Shown: positions 16,817-25,059 of the stretch, in pieces
Layout: every line of letters starts with the position of its first letter
Position numbering within the stretch: the stretch's first letter is position 1
Assembly (NCBI GenBank): GCA_963707515.1
Contig: CAVPQI010000001.1
Location: 1,736,001-1,800,000 of the forward strand
Direction of reading: 5' to 3'
DNA length: 64,000 nucleotides
DNA from: Sva-07 sp963707515
GTDB taxonomy: Bacteria; Actinomycetota; Acidimicrobiia; Acidimicrobiales; Ilumatobacteraceae
Made by a program: the position numbers and the translations under genes
The notes under the pieces: generated by a model
Databases searched by the model: none
Told to the model about the DNA's origin: nothing
Seen by the model: the letters and a program-made list of their open reading frames with translations, nothing else

Positions 16817-18124
16817 TTGTCGTGCCATCATCACGCGGCAACAGCTGCCACGATCGACGGACGGTACGACCAGACCGGTCCAGTCGGACCCGGTCAGACG
16901 TTCAACCTCCCGGTCCTGGGACGTGGCGGCGTGCCAGCGTCTGGGGTGGGTGCCGTTGCATTGAACGTCACGGTGACCCAGCCGACTACTGGCAGCTACC
17001 TCACCGTCTGGCCCACCGGCAACGCCCGGCCGAACGCGTCCAATCTCAACTTCACGGCCGGCCAGACCGTCCCCAACATGGTCATCGTCCCTGTCGGCGC
17101 GGGTGGCCAGGTCTCGTTCTTCAACGAGTCCGGGGCCACGGACGTGCTCGTGGATGTGCTGGGCTGGTTTCCCGCGGGATCCTCGTTCACCGGTCTCCAG
17201 CCCGCCCGCCTGCTCGACAGCCGCAACCCGGGCGGCGCCACCGTCGACGGCGCGTTCGCCGCGACGGGATGGATCGGCCCCAACCAGCCCATCAACCTTC
17301 CGATCCTGGGGCGCGGCGGGGTTCCGGCTTCAGGGGTCGGAGCGGTGGCCTTGAACGTCACCGTCACCCAACCCACCGCTGGCAGCTACCTCACCGTCTG
17401 GCCCACCGGCAACGCCAAGCCGAACGCCTCGAACCTCAACTACAACGCAGGCCAGACCGTCCCCAACATGGTCATCGTCCCCCTCGGTGCCGGCGGCCAG
17501 ATCTCACTCGCCAACCAGTTCGGCCACACAGACATCCTCGTGGATGTGCTGGGCTGGTTTCCCGCGGGATCCTCGTTCACCGGTCTCCAGCCCGCCCGCC
17601 TGCTCGACAGCCGCATCCCACCCCCGCCGCCGGTTCGGACCTTCGCCGCAGGGACGCACCTCGTGCACTCCTCCATCCCTCCTGGCCGATACGTCGCCGA
17701 AGCCGCCGGATCAGGCTGCTATTGGGAACGCCTGAGCGGTCTCGGGGGAACGCTCGACGACGTGCTGGCGAACGATTTCCGATCATTCGCTGGCCGAGTC
17801 ATCGTCGACGTTCTCCCGTCCGATCTCGCGTTCGAGTTCGACGGTGACTGTGGGACGTTCAGCACGTTCGTGCCAGCCCCCGCGCCGGCGACGTCGATCG
17901 GCCCGGGGACTCACGTCGTCGGGGTTCACATCGCTCCCGGTACGTACAGCACTCATGCTGCCGCCGGCTGCTACTGGGAACGGTTGAGCAACTTCGACGG
18001 CACGATCAGCTCGGTACTCGCCAACGACTACGTGTCGACTGGCGGACCTCAACTGGTCACGGTCTCGGCGAGCGATGCAGGGTTCACAAGTGACGCCGAT
18101 TGCGGCGTCTGGATGCGCATCTAG
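16817..18124 (+). CDS. Secreted tandem-repeat protein, apparent frameshift after the signal peptide
   Basis: Built from two ~130-residue repeats (GRGGVPASGVGAVALNVTVT, GSYLTVWPTG, QTVPNMVIVP, DVLGWFPAGSSF, LQPARLLDSR), a module common in secreted actinobacterial proteins, then two ~60-residue repeats each with GCYWERLS and a second Cys, probably disulphide-linked. TTG 16817 gives no signal peptide. A good one (RLIGLILAVLITAIVVPSS) is encoded just upstream in another frame, which opens at 16714. The true gene probably starts there and suffers a single-base shift near 16825-16835. It looks like a surface or adhesion protein; the function is unknown. Confidence 0.65.
   Translation: MSCHHHAATAATIDGRYDQTGPVGPGQTFNLPVLGRGGVPASGVGAVALNVTVTQPTTGSYLTVWPTGNARPNASNLNFTAGQTVPNMVIVPVGAGGQVSFFNESGATDVLVDVLGWFPAGSSFTGLQPARLLDSRNPGGATVDGAFAATGWIGPNQPINLPILGRGGVPASGVGAVALNVTVTQPTAGSYLTVWPTGNAKPNASNLNYNAGQTVPNMVIVPLGAGGQISLANQFGHTDILVDVLGWFPAGSSFTGLQPARLLDSRIPPPPPVRTFAAGTHLVHSSIPPGRYVAEAAGSGCYWERLSGLGGTLDDVLANDFRSFAGRVIVDVLPSDLAFEFDGDCGTFSTFVPAPAPATSIGPGTHVVGVHIAPGTYSTHAAAGCYWERLSNFDGTISSVLANDYVSTGGPQLVTVSASDAGFTSDADCGVWMRI
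17147..17615 (+). repeat. 79-bp perfect direct repeat inside the secreted protein gene
   Basis: Bases 17147-17225 and 17537-17615 are identical over 79 bp, offset 390 bp (130 codons), matching the protein repeat unit. Identity at silent sites implies recent duplication or gene conversion, and it is also a site prone to misassembly. Confidence 0.8.
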
Positions 18125-18134
18125 CGCCGCGCGG

Positions 18135-18860
18135 TCAGCGACCGAGGAAGTTGCGGACGGTCTCGGCGACGACGGCGGCGAACGCGTCGGCACCCTCGGG
18201 CGTCGGGTGCACCGCGTCCTTGCTGAGGACACCGTCGGTCTCGGCGACCGACGTCCACGGGGCGATCACCGAGTTGCCGCGGTCGCCGATGCGATCGTGG
18301 ATGATGGCGTTGACCTCGTCGGTGTCGTCGGACCGGTTGGCGATGTAGGTGTCGACCCAGACGAGCGCCGCCTCGTCGGGCACTTGGGCAAGGACTTCGT
18401 TGACCGCGGCGGCGATCTCGTCGGGTGATTCGTACTGCCCGGCGTCGTTGGTGCCGAGGGCGACGACCCACACCTCGGTCGACGGGTCACGGTCGGGTGC
18501 GCCGGCGAGCTCCTCGGCGACGGTTGCCCCGCTCGGGTTGTTCTGTGCCGAGACCGCCATGCGCTTGCCGTTCTCGGCCTCGATCGTCGGTTGCAGACCG
18601 AGGGCAGTGAAGCGCTGCTCGAGGAACGGCAGCGACCCCTTGGTGATCGAGTCACCGACCATCACCACGCGGCCGATCTGCTCGAACCCGTCGGCCTGGC
18701 TGTCGACGGCATCGTTGACGTCGATCTCCACGACGCCCGTACCGAGCCCGATCGTCGGCAGCGGCGCCGTGGATTCCGGCTCCGACGAGCAGGCGGTCAT
18801 CGTCAGCGCTGCTGCGAGGGCGACCAGGGCGAGCGCGACGGTGGGACGGAGGGCATTCAC
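18135..18860 (-). CDS. SGNH/GDSL-hydrolase lipoprotein
   Basis: 241 residues. Signal peptide with lipobox MTAC, Cys 24. The SGNH blocks are present: MVGDSITKG with nucleophile Ser 71, a Gly in the next block, VVALGTNDAGQY with the block III Asn, and KDAVHPTPEGADAF with catalytic Asp and His near the C-terminus. It should be an esterase or lipase acting outside the membrane; the substrate is unknown. Shine-Dalgarno GAGGGG precedes the ATG. It converges on the repeat-protein gene. Confidence 0.85.
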   Translation of the reverse strand: MNALRPTVALALVALAAALTMTACSSEPESTAPLPTIGLGTGVVEIDVNDAVDSQADGFEQIGRVVMVGDSITKGSLPFLEQRFTALGLQPTIEAENGKRMAVSAQNNPSGATVAEELAGAPDRDPSTEVWVVALGTNDAGQYESPDEIAAAVNEVLAQVPDEAALVWVDTYIANRSDDTDEVNAIIHDRIGDRGNSVIAPWTSVAETDGVLSKDAVHPTPEGADAFAAVVAETVRNFLGR

Positions 18861-18985
18861 GGCCCCTCATTGTGGCGAACGCGCCGACCGATCCAGCGTC
18901 ATCGACGCGCGGCAGGCGTGCGTTCGGTCACAGGCGCCAGCCGAGTCGAGCCGGCGGGCGAGCCGATGCGTTCTAGGTTGTGGCC

Positions 18986-20119
18986 GTGACCGCCTGGACC
19001 CGGGAAGCGTTGACCTACGAGACGATGGTCCGCCAAGGTTTGTCGTCGCGGCGACCCCTCGCGGTGACCGACGCCGTGCGGTCGGTCCTGGCGCTGCAGG
19101 CCCAGGAAGCGGCGGCACCGTACCTCGCGCTGTGGAACCGCATCGACGGCTTCCAGCCGAGCGATCTCGATCGGGCGTTCGCCGACGGCACGATCGTGAA
19201 GGCATCGCTGTTCCGGTTCACGCTGCACGCCGTCGACGCGCACGACATCCCGTGGGCGAGAGCCGCCATGAAGCGCCGCGCCCGCGATGCCGGATTCCAC
19301 GACGTCTTGACCGCCGACGGGCTCACCGCAGAGCGGGTCGACGAGGTCCTCGGGCAACTGTCGACGGTGATGGTCGAACCCCACGACAGCGACGACATCG
19401 AACGGGTGCTCTCCGAGATCGTTCCCGATTCCGGCGACCCGGCACGGCTCTGGTCGGCACTGCGCGCCGTCGGCGCCTTCCGGCTCGCTCCCACGCCCGA
19501 CACCTGGTCGTTCGGCCGACACCCCGCATTCTTGCCCTGCACGGTCGCCGCCGATGACGAGCGCGAGGCGACGGCGGAGCTCGTGCGTCGCTACCTCATG
19601 TCCTTCGGGCCGGCGACGGTCGTCGACCTGTCGCAGTTCACGATCCTGAAGCGATCGGCGCTCCGCGAGGTCGTCGAGTCGATGGCCGATGTCGTCGCCG
19701 TCGACGGGCCGAAGGGCGCGCAGCTGCTCGACGTCGACCATGGCGGTCGCCGACCGGAACCCACGACGGGGGCGCTCCCGCCGCGTCTGTTGGGGATGTG
19801 GGACAGCGTGCTGCTGGCGTACGCCGACCGCACGCGTGTGATCCCCGACGAGCACCGTGCACACGTCATCAGGCGCAACGGCGACGTCCTCCCGACCGTG
19901 CTGGTCGACGGTCTCGTCCGCGGTGTCTGGCGAGCGTCGACCGAGGCGATCGAGGTCCGCGCCCTGGAGCCGCTCGACGATGCGACCCTCGAGCGTCTCG
20001 ACGACGAGGCGCGTGATCTGCGACGGCTGCTGGCCGACCGGGAGCCCACCGTGTTCTCGCGGGTCGGGAGCTGGTGGGATCGCCTTCCCGACGGCCCGAC
20101 GATCACGATCGGCTCCTGA
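18986..20119 (+). CDS. Winged-helix protein of the HTH_42 (AlkZ/YcaQ-like) family
   Basis: 377 residues, matching the HTH_42 family, which includes DNA glycosylases AlkZ and AlkX/YcaQ that excise alkylated bases or unhook crosslinks. The hallmark Q-x-Q motif is seen as LALQAQ (Q38 and Q40). Further family segments are DGTIVKASLFRFTLH and RRYLMSFGPATVVDL. I moved the start to GTG 18986 because a -10 hexamer TAGGTT (18974-18979) ends directly against the earlier GTG 18980 and lies 6 bases before 18986, suggesting a leaderless message. Glycosylase activity is family-based inference. Confidence 0.75.
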   Translation: MTAWTREALTYETMVRQGLSSRRPLAVTDAVRSVLALQAQEAAAPYLALWNRIDGFQPSDLDRAFADGTIVKASLFRFTLHAVDAHDIPWARAAMKRRARDAGFHDVLTADGLTAERVDEVLGQLSTVMVEPHDSDDIERVLSEIVPDSGDPARLWSALRAVGAFRLAPTPDTWSFGRHPAFLPCTVAADDEREATAELVRRYLMSFGPATVVDLSQFTILKRSALREVVESMADVVAVDGPKGAQLLDVDHGGRRPEPTTGALPPRLLGMWDSVLLAYADRTRVIPDEHRAHVIRRNGDVLPTVLVDGLVRGVWRASTEAIEVRALEPLDDATLERLDDEARDLRRLLADREPTVFSRVGSWWDRLPDGPTITIGS

Positions 20120-20146
20120 CGTCGCCCTCGGTACCCTCGGGTGGTC

Positions 20147-21658
20147 ATGGAGGCGGATGAGCGGGCGGAGCAGTTGCGAGCCACCCTGGCGACGTTGGAG
20201 GCGGTGATCGCCGACCGCTCACTGCTCGAGGTGCTGCCCACCGCCGAGCGACATCGCCTGCTGGCCGCCGCGGGCGACGTGTTCAACCCCGACGCCGACG
20301 CCCGCCGCCGCCACGCCAAGGAGCAACGGCGACGTGAGAAGGCGGAGAAGATCGAGCGCGAGCAGGCGTTGCTGGCGCGAACGGGCATCCGTGAAGGTCG
20401 CCAGCGTCCCGTGTTCCACTCGCCGAACGTCTACGCCCCGGTCGCCCCCGCCCGACCCGAGCTGGCCTCGGCGGCCGGCGAGGTGCCACCGCCCACCGAC
20501 GCTCGACACTGCTACGTGTGCAAGCAGCACTACACCGAGGTCCACCACTTCTACGACCAGTTGTGCACGAGCTGCGGGGATCTCAACTTCACCAAGCGCA
20601 CCGAGACCGCCGATCTCCGCGGTCGGACCGCACTGCTCACCGGCGGGCGGGTCAAGATCGGCTACCAGGCGGGACTCAAGCTGCTGCGTGCCGGAGCGCG
20701 GGTGATCGTCACGACGCGCTTCCCACGTGACGCGGCGCTTCGCTTCGCTCGCGAGCCCGACTTCGAGGAGTGGTCCCATCGCGTCGAGGTGTACGGCCTC
20801 GACCTGCGGCACACGCCCAGCGTCGAGGCGTTCTGCGCCCACCTGAGCGAGACCCACGACCACCTCGACTACATCGTCAACAACGCCTGCCAGACGGTCC
20901 GCCGCCCGCCCGAGTTCTACCGCCACATGCTCGACCTGGAGACGGCGTCGGCGTCGGCGATGCCCGACCGGGCGCGCCGTCTGCTCGGCGACTACAGCGG
21001 CGTGCGTGGCGCCGAGCTGGTGCAGGCCGAGCGGGCGATCGACGCGGCGGGCATCACCCACTCCGCCGAGCTGTCGCAGTTGCGTCTGCTCGCCGACGAC
21101 GGGCAGCACGCCGAGGGCCTCTTCCCCGAGGGGCGTCTCGATCAGGATCTGCAGCAGATCGACCTGCGCGGCCGGAACTCGTGGCGGCTGATGCTCGACG
21201 AGGTGTCGTCGGTGGAGCTGTTGGAGACCCAGCTCGTCAACGCCGTCGCCCCGTTCGTGCTCAACGGTCGGCTCAAGCACCTGCTGGTCCGCGCCCCCGG
21301 GAGCGATCAGCACATCGTCAACGTCTCGGCGATGGAGGGGCAGTTCTACCGTCGGTTCAAGACCACCCGCCATCCGCACACCAACATGGCCAAGGCGGCG
21401 CTGAACATGATGACGCGCACGTCCGCCGCCGACTACGTGGCCGATGGGATCCACATGAACAGCGTCGACACCGGTTGGGTGACCGACGAGGACCCGGCCG
21501 AACTCGCCGCCCGCAAGACCGACGAACACCGGTTCCACCCACCGCTCGACATCGTCGACGGAGCCGCACGAATCGTCGATCCGATCATCGACGGCGTGAA
21601 CACCGGCGTCCACGTGTGGGGCAGCTTCCTCAAGGACTACCGACCGACCGACTGGTGA
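20147..21658 (+). CDS. Zinc-ribbon short-chain dehydrogenase-like protein
   Basis: 503 residues, about twice a normal SDR. Residues 1-85 form a charged helical region. A zinc ribbon follows, C122-x2-C125 and C140-x2-C143 (HCYVCKQHYTEVHHFYDQLC). The Rossmann domain starts at TALLTGGRVKIG (nucleotide loop 165-172) and has YIVNNACQT. The expected catalytic Ser is present (NVSAM, S394), but the YxxxK position reads TNMAK, with Thr 412 for Tyr and Lys 416 kept, so ordinary dehydrogenase chemistry is doubtful. -10-like TACCCT (20132-20137) precedes ATG 20147. No substrate can be assigned. Confidence 0.75.
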   Translation: MEADERAEQLRATLATLEAVIADRSLLEVLPTAERHRLLAAAGDVFNPDADARRRHAKEQRRREKAEKIEREQALLARTGIREGRQRPVFHSPNVYAPVAPARPELASAAGEVPPPTDARHCYVCKQHYTEVHHFYDQLCTSCGDLNFTKRTETADLRGRTALLTGGRVKIGYQAGLKLLRAGARVIVTTRFPRDAALRFAREPDFEEWSHRVEVYGLDLRHTPSVEAFCAHLSETHDHLDYIVNNACQTVRRPPEFYRHMLDLETASASAMPDRARRLLGDYSGVRGAELVQAERAIDAAGITHSAELSQLRLLADDGQHAEGLFPEGRLDQDLQQIDLRGRNSWRLMLDEVSSVELLETQLVNAVAPFVLNGRLKHLLVRAPGSDQHIVNVSAMEGQFYRRFKTTRHPHTNMAKAALNMMTRTSAADYVADGIHMNSVDTGWVTDEDPAELAARKTDEHRFHPPLDIVDGAARIVDPIIDGVNTGVHVWGSFLKDYRPTDW

Positions 21659-21720
21659 GCCGCCCGCGTGCCGGCGGGACACTCCCCGAACATTCTCTTG
21701 CGCGTATATATGTGCAGCTG

Positions 21721-21726
21721 TATGTT
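21721..21726 (+). promoter_or_regulatory. -10 hexamer of the arsR-like operon
   Basis: TATGTT ends 6 bases before ATG 21733, within an AT-rich patch (TATATATG upstream) that stands out from the GC-rich surroundings and may hold the operator of the autoregulated ArsR protein. Confidence 0.5.
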
Positions 21727-21732
21727 GCGTGC

Positions 21733-22080
21733 ATGAGTGCAGCGATGGCCGTCCTCGATGTGATCGCCGAGCCGACTCGGCGTCGGATCCTCGACGCCGT
21801 GCGCGACGGGGAGCGGTCCGTGGGCGAGCTCGTCGACACCGTCGGCATGCATCAACCGGGTGTGTCCCGACACCTCAAGGTGCTGCGCGATGCCGGGCTC
21901 GTGTCGGTCCGCCGTGACGCCCAGCGCCGGCTCTACCGGCTCCGTCCCGAGCCGCTGATGGAGCTCGATGAATGGCTCGAGCCGTACCGCGTCCAGTGGT
22001 CGAACCGGCTCGACTCGCTCGAACGGCATCTCGGCCGAACCGCCACACCCGTCACCCAGCACATGGAGGAACCACGATGA
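21733..22080 (+). CDS. ArsR-family transcriptional regulator
   Basis: 115 residues with one winged helix. Motifs are LDVIAEPTRRRILDAV, a conserved N-terminal helix of the SdpR-like ArsR branch, and HQPGVSRHLKVLRDAGLVSVRRDAQRRLYRL for the recognition helix and wing. No metal-binding CxC or His pair is visible, so it is not a metal sensor of the classical kind. Its TGA overlaps the ATG of the AHSA1 gene (ATGA at 22077-22080), an arrangement very common for ArsR/AHSA1 pairs, in which the regulator controls its own operon. Confidence 0.85.
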   Translation: MSAAMAVLDVIAEPTRRRILDAVRDGERSVGELVDTVGMHQPGVSRHLKVLRDAGLVSVRRDAQRRLYRLRPEPLMELDEWLEPYRVQWSNRLDSLERHLGRTATPVTQHMEEPR

Positions 22081-22610
22081 CCGACATCCCCACCGCGACC
22101 GATGGTGTCATCGAGCGCACCGCCGACGGCGGCCTGATCCGCTTCGAACGCCACCTGCCGTACGCCGTCGCCGACGTCTGGGAAGCCGTCACCAACCCGA
22201 GCCGCCTGGCGGACTGGTGGTTGCCGTTCGACGCCGACATCACCGTCGACCTCCGCGAGGGCGGCGAGATGGTCTTCGCCGGCCGCGGCGACGACGCACC
22301 GACGATGACGTTCACCATCCTCCGCGTCGAACCACCGACGCTGCTCGAACACACCCACGCCGACCCTGATTCGAGGCTCCGTTGGGAGCTCGAAGCGGTG
22401 GACAGCGGTTGTGTGCTGCGCCTGCAGCACTTCGTCACCGACGCCGACGGCGCCATCGCCAACTGCTACGTCGTCGGGCTCCACACCTCGCTCTCGCGCC
22501 TCGAACCCTCCCTGGCGGGCCATCCGGTGCCGTGGGACTGGGAGGCCTTCGCTGCCGCCCAGGCCGCCTACGCCGAGCTCGGCCTCGCGCCGCCGATCGA
22601 CGCGACCTGA
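22077..22610 (+). CDS. AHSA1/SRPBCC domain protein
   Basis: 177 residues. It has the helix-grip fold pattern of the AHSA1 family: FERHLPYAVADVWEAVTNPSRLADWWLPF at the N-terminus, GEMVFAG in the middle and a C-terminal helix with HTSLSRLEPSL. These proteins have a hydrophobic pocket and usually unknown ligands; they often sit with ArsR regulators. It is coupled to the regulator upstream by a 4-base overlap and is followed by a reductase-like gene 78 bases on. No substrate can be inferred. Confidence 0.82.
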   Translation: MTDIPTATDGVIERTADGGLIRFERHLPYAVADVWEAVTNPSRLADWWLPFDADITVDLREGGEMVFAGRGDDAPTMTFTILRVEPPTLLEHTHADPDSRLRWELEAVDSGCVLRLQHFVTDADGAIANCYVVGLHTSLSRLEPSLAGHPVPWDWEAFAAAQAAYAELGLAPPIDAT

Positions 22611-22688
22611 CCGGCCGGGCACCCGACCGCTCCAACCGACCGCTCCAACCAGCCGCTCCACTCAACGGTCCACTCGAAAGGACGTGCG

Positions 22689-23336
22689 ATGACCCAACTC
22701 CTGCGCATCCACTGCATCAGCGTCTCCGCCGACGGCTACGGCGCCGGCGAGGGCCAGACCCTGGAACGACCCTTCGGCCACGCCGACCCGGGTGTGCTCT
22801 TCGCCTGGGCCGGCGCCACCGCCAGCTGGCCGAACCGCACCGAACCAGGCGGCTCACGGGGCCTCGACGACCACTTCACCCGCGAGTTCCACCGCAACAT
22901 CGGCGCCGAGATCATGGGGCGCAACAAGTTCACGCCCTTTCGCGGTCCGTGGGAGGACTCCGCCGACTGGACCGGGTGGTGGGGCGACAACCCGCCGTTC
23001 CACACGCCGGTGTTCGTCATGACCCACTACCCGCGCCCGAGCCTGACGCTGGCCGACACGACGTTCCATTTCCTCGACGCCACACCGACCGAGGCACTGG
23101 AGCGGGCCAAGGAGGCCGCCGACGGCCGCGACGTCCGCCTCGGCGGCGGCATCACGACGATCCGCGAGTTCCTCGATGCCGGCCTCGTCGACACCATTCA
23201 CGTCGCCGTGTCGCCGATCGAGCTCGGCCGCGGCGAGCGACTGTGGACCTCACCCGAAGAGCTGACCGACCGCTACCACCACGAGTCGGTACCGAGCGCC
23301 AGCGGCGTCACGCACCAGCTGTTCTGGCGCCGCTGA
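22689..23336 (+). CDS. Dihydrofolate-reductase-like (RibD C-terminal) protein
   Basis: 215 residues of the RibD C-terminal/DHFR-like reductase family. It shows an opening strand RIHCISVSADGY, a cofactor segment IGAEIMGRNKF, a strand PVFVMTHYPRP and GGGITTIREFLDAGLVDTIHVAVSPIELGRGERLW, the usual C-terminal region of this family. Probably an NADPH-dependent reductase; the substrate is unknown. Shine-Dalgarno AAAGGA is 8 bases before the ATG. It is likely part of the arsR-AHSA1 operon, a frequent three-gene association. Confidence 0.8.
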   Translation: MTQLLRIHCISVSADGYGAGEGQTLERPFGHADPGVLFAWAGATASWPNRTEPGGSRGLDDHFTREFHRNIGAEIMGRNKFTPFRGPWEDSADWTGWWGDNPPFHTPVFVMTHYPRPSLTLADTTFHFLDATPTEALERAKEAADGRDVRLGGGITTIREFLDAGLVDTIHVAVSPIELGRGERLWTSPEELTDRYHHESVPSASGVTHQLFWRR

Positions 23337-23406
23337 CGTCGGCACCTCAGCGGACCATCGGGCGCTCGCCGCGGCCCGCGGCGACGCGCTCTGCCAGGCT
23401 GGCGTG

Positions 23407-24153
23407 ATGGACCTCGAGCTCACCGGCAAGCGGGTGATCGTGACCGGCGCCAGTCGTGGCATCGGCAAGGCGATCGCCGAAACGTTCCTCGCCGAAGGGG
23501 CACGCGTGGCGATCTGCGCACGCGACGCCACGTCGCTCGCCGCGACCGCCGCCGAGCTCGGTGAGCGCGGCGAGGTCCACCAGCGGGCCGCCGACATGGC
23601 CGAGCCGTCGGCGCCGGCTGAGTTCGCCGCCTGGGCCGCCGAGCAACTCGGCGGGATCGACATCGTCGTGTCCAACGTCAGCGCCCAGGCAGGAAACGAC
23701 TACGCCGCCTCGTTCCAGGTCGACATCGGCGGCGCCGATGCACTGATCCGTGCGGCGCTCGGCGTGATGGACGACCACGTCGACGCCAACGTCGTGTGCA
23801 TCGGATCGCGCGCCGGCAACGTCGGTGTCCCGTGGATGCCGGCCTACGCAGCCGTCAAGGCGGCGACCGTGAGCATGGTCAAGTCGATGGCGCTGCAGGT
23901 CGCCCGTCGCGGCATCCGCGTCAACGTCGTCTCGCCGGGCGACGTGCTCTTCCCCGGCGGCAACTGGGAGCGGGCCCAGCAGGACAACCCGAAGTTGTTC
24001 GAGGGCATCGTCCGCGAGAACCCGTTCCGCCGCCTCGCCCGCCCGGAGGAGATCGCCGACGTCGTCGCATTCATCGCCAGCCCCCGCGCCAGCTTCGTCA
24101 CCGGCGCCAACATCATGGTCGACGGTGGCGCCACGCGCGGTCTCCAGATCTGA
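23407..24153 (+). CDS. Short-chain dehydrogenase/reductase
   Basis: 248 residues, classical SDR. Features are the cofactor loop TGASRGIGKAIA, an NNAG-equivalent NVSAQ, catalytic Tyr and Lys in MPAYAAVKAA with an upstream Ser in CIGSRAG, and the C-terminal VTGANIMVDGGATRG. The C-terminal form resembles 3-oxoacyl-ACP reductase-like enzymes, but many substrates are possible. GTG 23404 directly before ATG 23407 is an alternative start. It appears to be a single gene. Confidence 0.88.
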   Translation: MDLELTGKRVIVTGASRGIGKAIAETFLAEGARVAICARDATSLAATAAELGERGEVHQRAADMAEPSAPAEFAAWAAEQLGGIDIVVSNVSAQAGNDYAASFQVDIGGADALIRAALGVMDDHVDANVVCIGSRAGNVGVPWMPAYAAVKAATVSMVKSMALQVARRGIRVNVVSPGDVLFPGGNWERAQQDNPKLFEGIVRENPFRRLARPEEIADVVAFIASPRASFVTGANIMVDGGATRGLQI

Positions 24154-24210
24154 CTGCCTCGGCCGGCCATGCGGGTCGATCGGCACGTGAGCGCCTGGTA
24201 GACCGGATGC

Positions 24211-24492
24211 GTGACGACGTCGATGGCCTTGCCCGAGGGGGTGCGGCTCACCCGGTCGACACCCGAGTTCACGTCGGCAGACGTGCCGCCTGGCCTGCTC
24301 GCCGAGCATCACCTGGCCGGCTCCGTGTGGGGCGTGCTGCGTGTGCTGCGGGGGAGCCTGGTCTTCGTCGTCGAGGCGACCGGTGAGCGACATCGCCTCA
24401 CCTCGGGCGAGTCGCGGGTCGTCGAGCCCGAGGTGCGGCACCACGTCGAACCGGCCGACGACGTCGCCTTCGTGATCGACTTCTACCGCTGA
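24211..24492 (+). CDS. DUF1971 cupin-like protein
   Basis: 93 residues, single cupin barrel. Matches the DUF1971 (TehB N-terminal/YeaR-like) pattern with LLAEHHLAGSVWGVLRVLRGSL, a metal-binding His pair, and VEPEVRHHVEPADDVAFVIDFYR. Members are linked to tellurite and nitrosative stress. A near-consensus -10 TAGACC lies 6 bases before GTG 24211, so it is probably leaderless. It stands alone between the SDR and the converging VOC gene. Confidence 0.78.
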   Translation: MTTSMALPEGVRLTRSTPEFTSADVPPGLLAEHHLAGSVWGVLRVLRGSLVFVVEATGERHRLTSGESRVVEPEVRHHVEPADDVAFVIDFYR

Positions 24493-24559
24493 TCCGGCCG
24501 CAGCTGATCCTGATGGACCCGACTCGGGGCCATCGTCGCGGCGACTCCACGGACCGAGC

Positions 24560-24979
24560 TCAGGCGACGCAGAACTCGTTGCCTTCCGGGTCGGCGAGTG
24601 TCACCCAGGTGTGGGGACCCTGTTCGCCGTCCCACAACTTCGTCGCCCCGAGCTCGATGCACCGGGCGATGACCGACTCACGATCGTCGCCGGCGACGAC
24701 ATCGAGGTGAATCCGGTTCTTGACCTGCTTGCCCTCGGGCACCTGCTGGAAGAGCAGACGGGGTCCCACCCCCGCCGGGTCCCTGCAGGCCGCGGCGGTA
24801 CGGAAGTGGCGACGGCCGTCGATCAGGATCGTCTCGTCGTCAGCGACCTGGCCGCTGGCGACCAACTCGGTGACCTGGTCGTGGTGGTCCTCCGGCTCGT
24901 AGTCCATCAGCTCGGACCAGAACCGGTTCAAGGCATGGGGATCTCGGCAATCGATGGCGATCTGCACCGTACGACTCAT
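24560..24979 (-). CDS. VOC-superfamily (glyoxalase-like) protein
   Basis: 139 residues with two beta-alpha-beta-beta-beta halves. The N-terminal half reads QIAIDCRDPHALNRFWSELM and the second half has NRIHLDVVAGDD and a C-terminal WVTLADPEGNEFCVA, which supplies the Glu metal ligand typical of the fold. It may be a dioxygenase, an isomerase or a resistance protein; the substrate is unknown. Start ATG 24979 is chosen by a strong purine-rich Shine-Dalgarno (GAGGAGGAGAG) just upstream. Confidence 0.8.
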   Translation of the reverse strand: MSRTVQIAIDCRDPHALNRFWSELMDYEPEDHHDQVTELVASGQVADDETILIDGRRHFRTAAACRDPAGVGPRLLFQQVPEGKQVKNRIHLDVVAGDDRESVIARCIELGATKLWDGEQGPHTWVTLADPEGNEFCVA

Positions 24980-25059
24980 CTCTCCTCCTCTCGTCGAGCG
25001 CCGGGTACCCGCCCGGACCTGCCGGTCAAACGGGGTGCCGCCGGCCACCCGCCGGGGCG

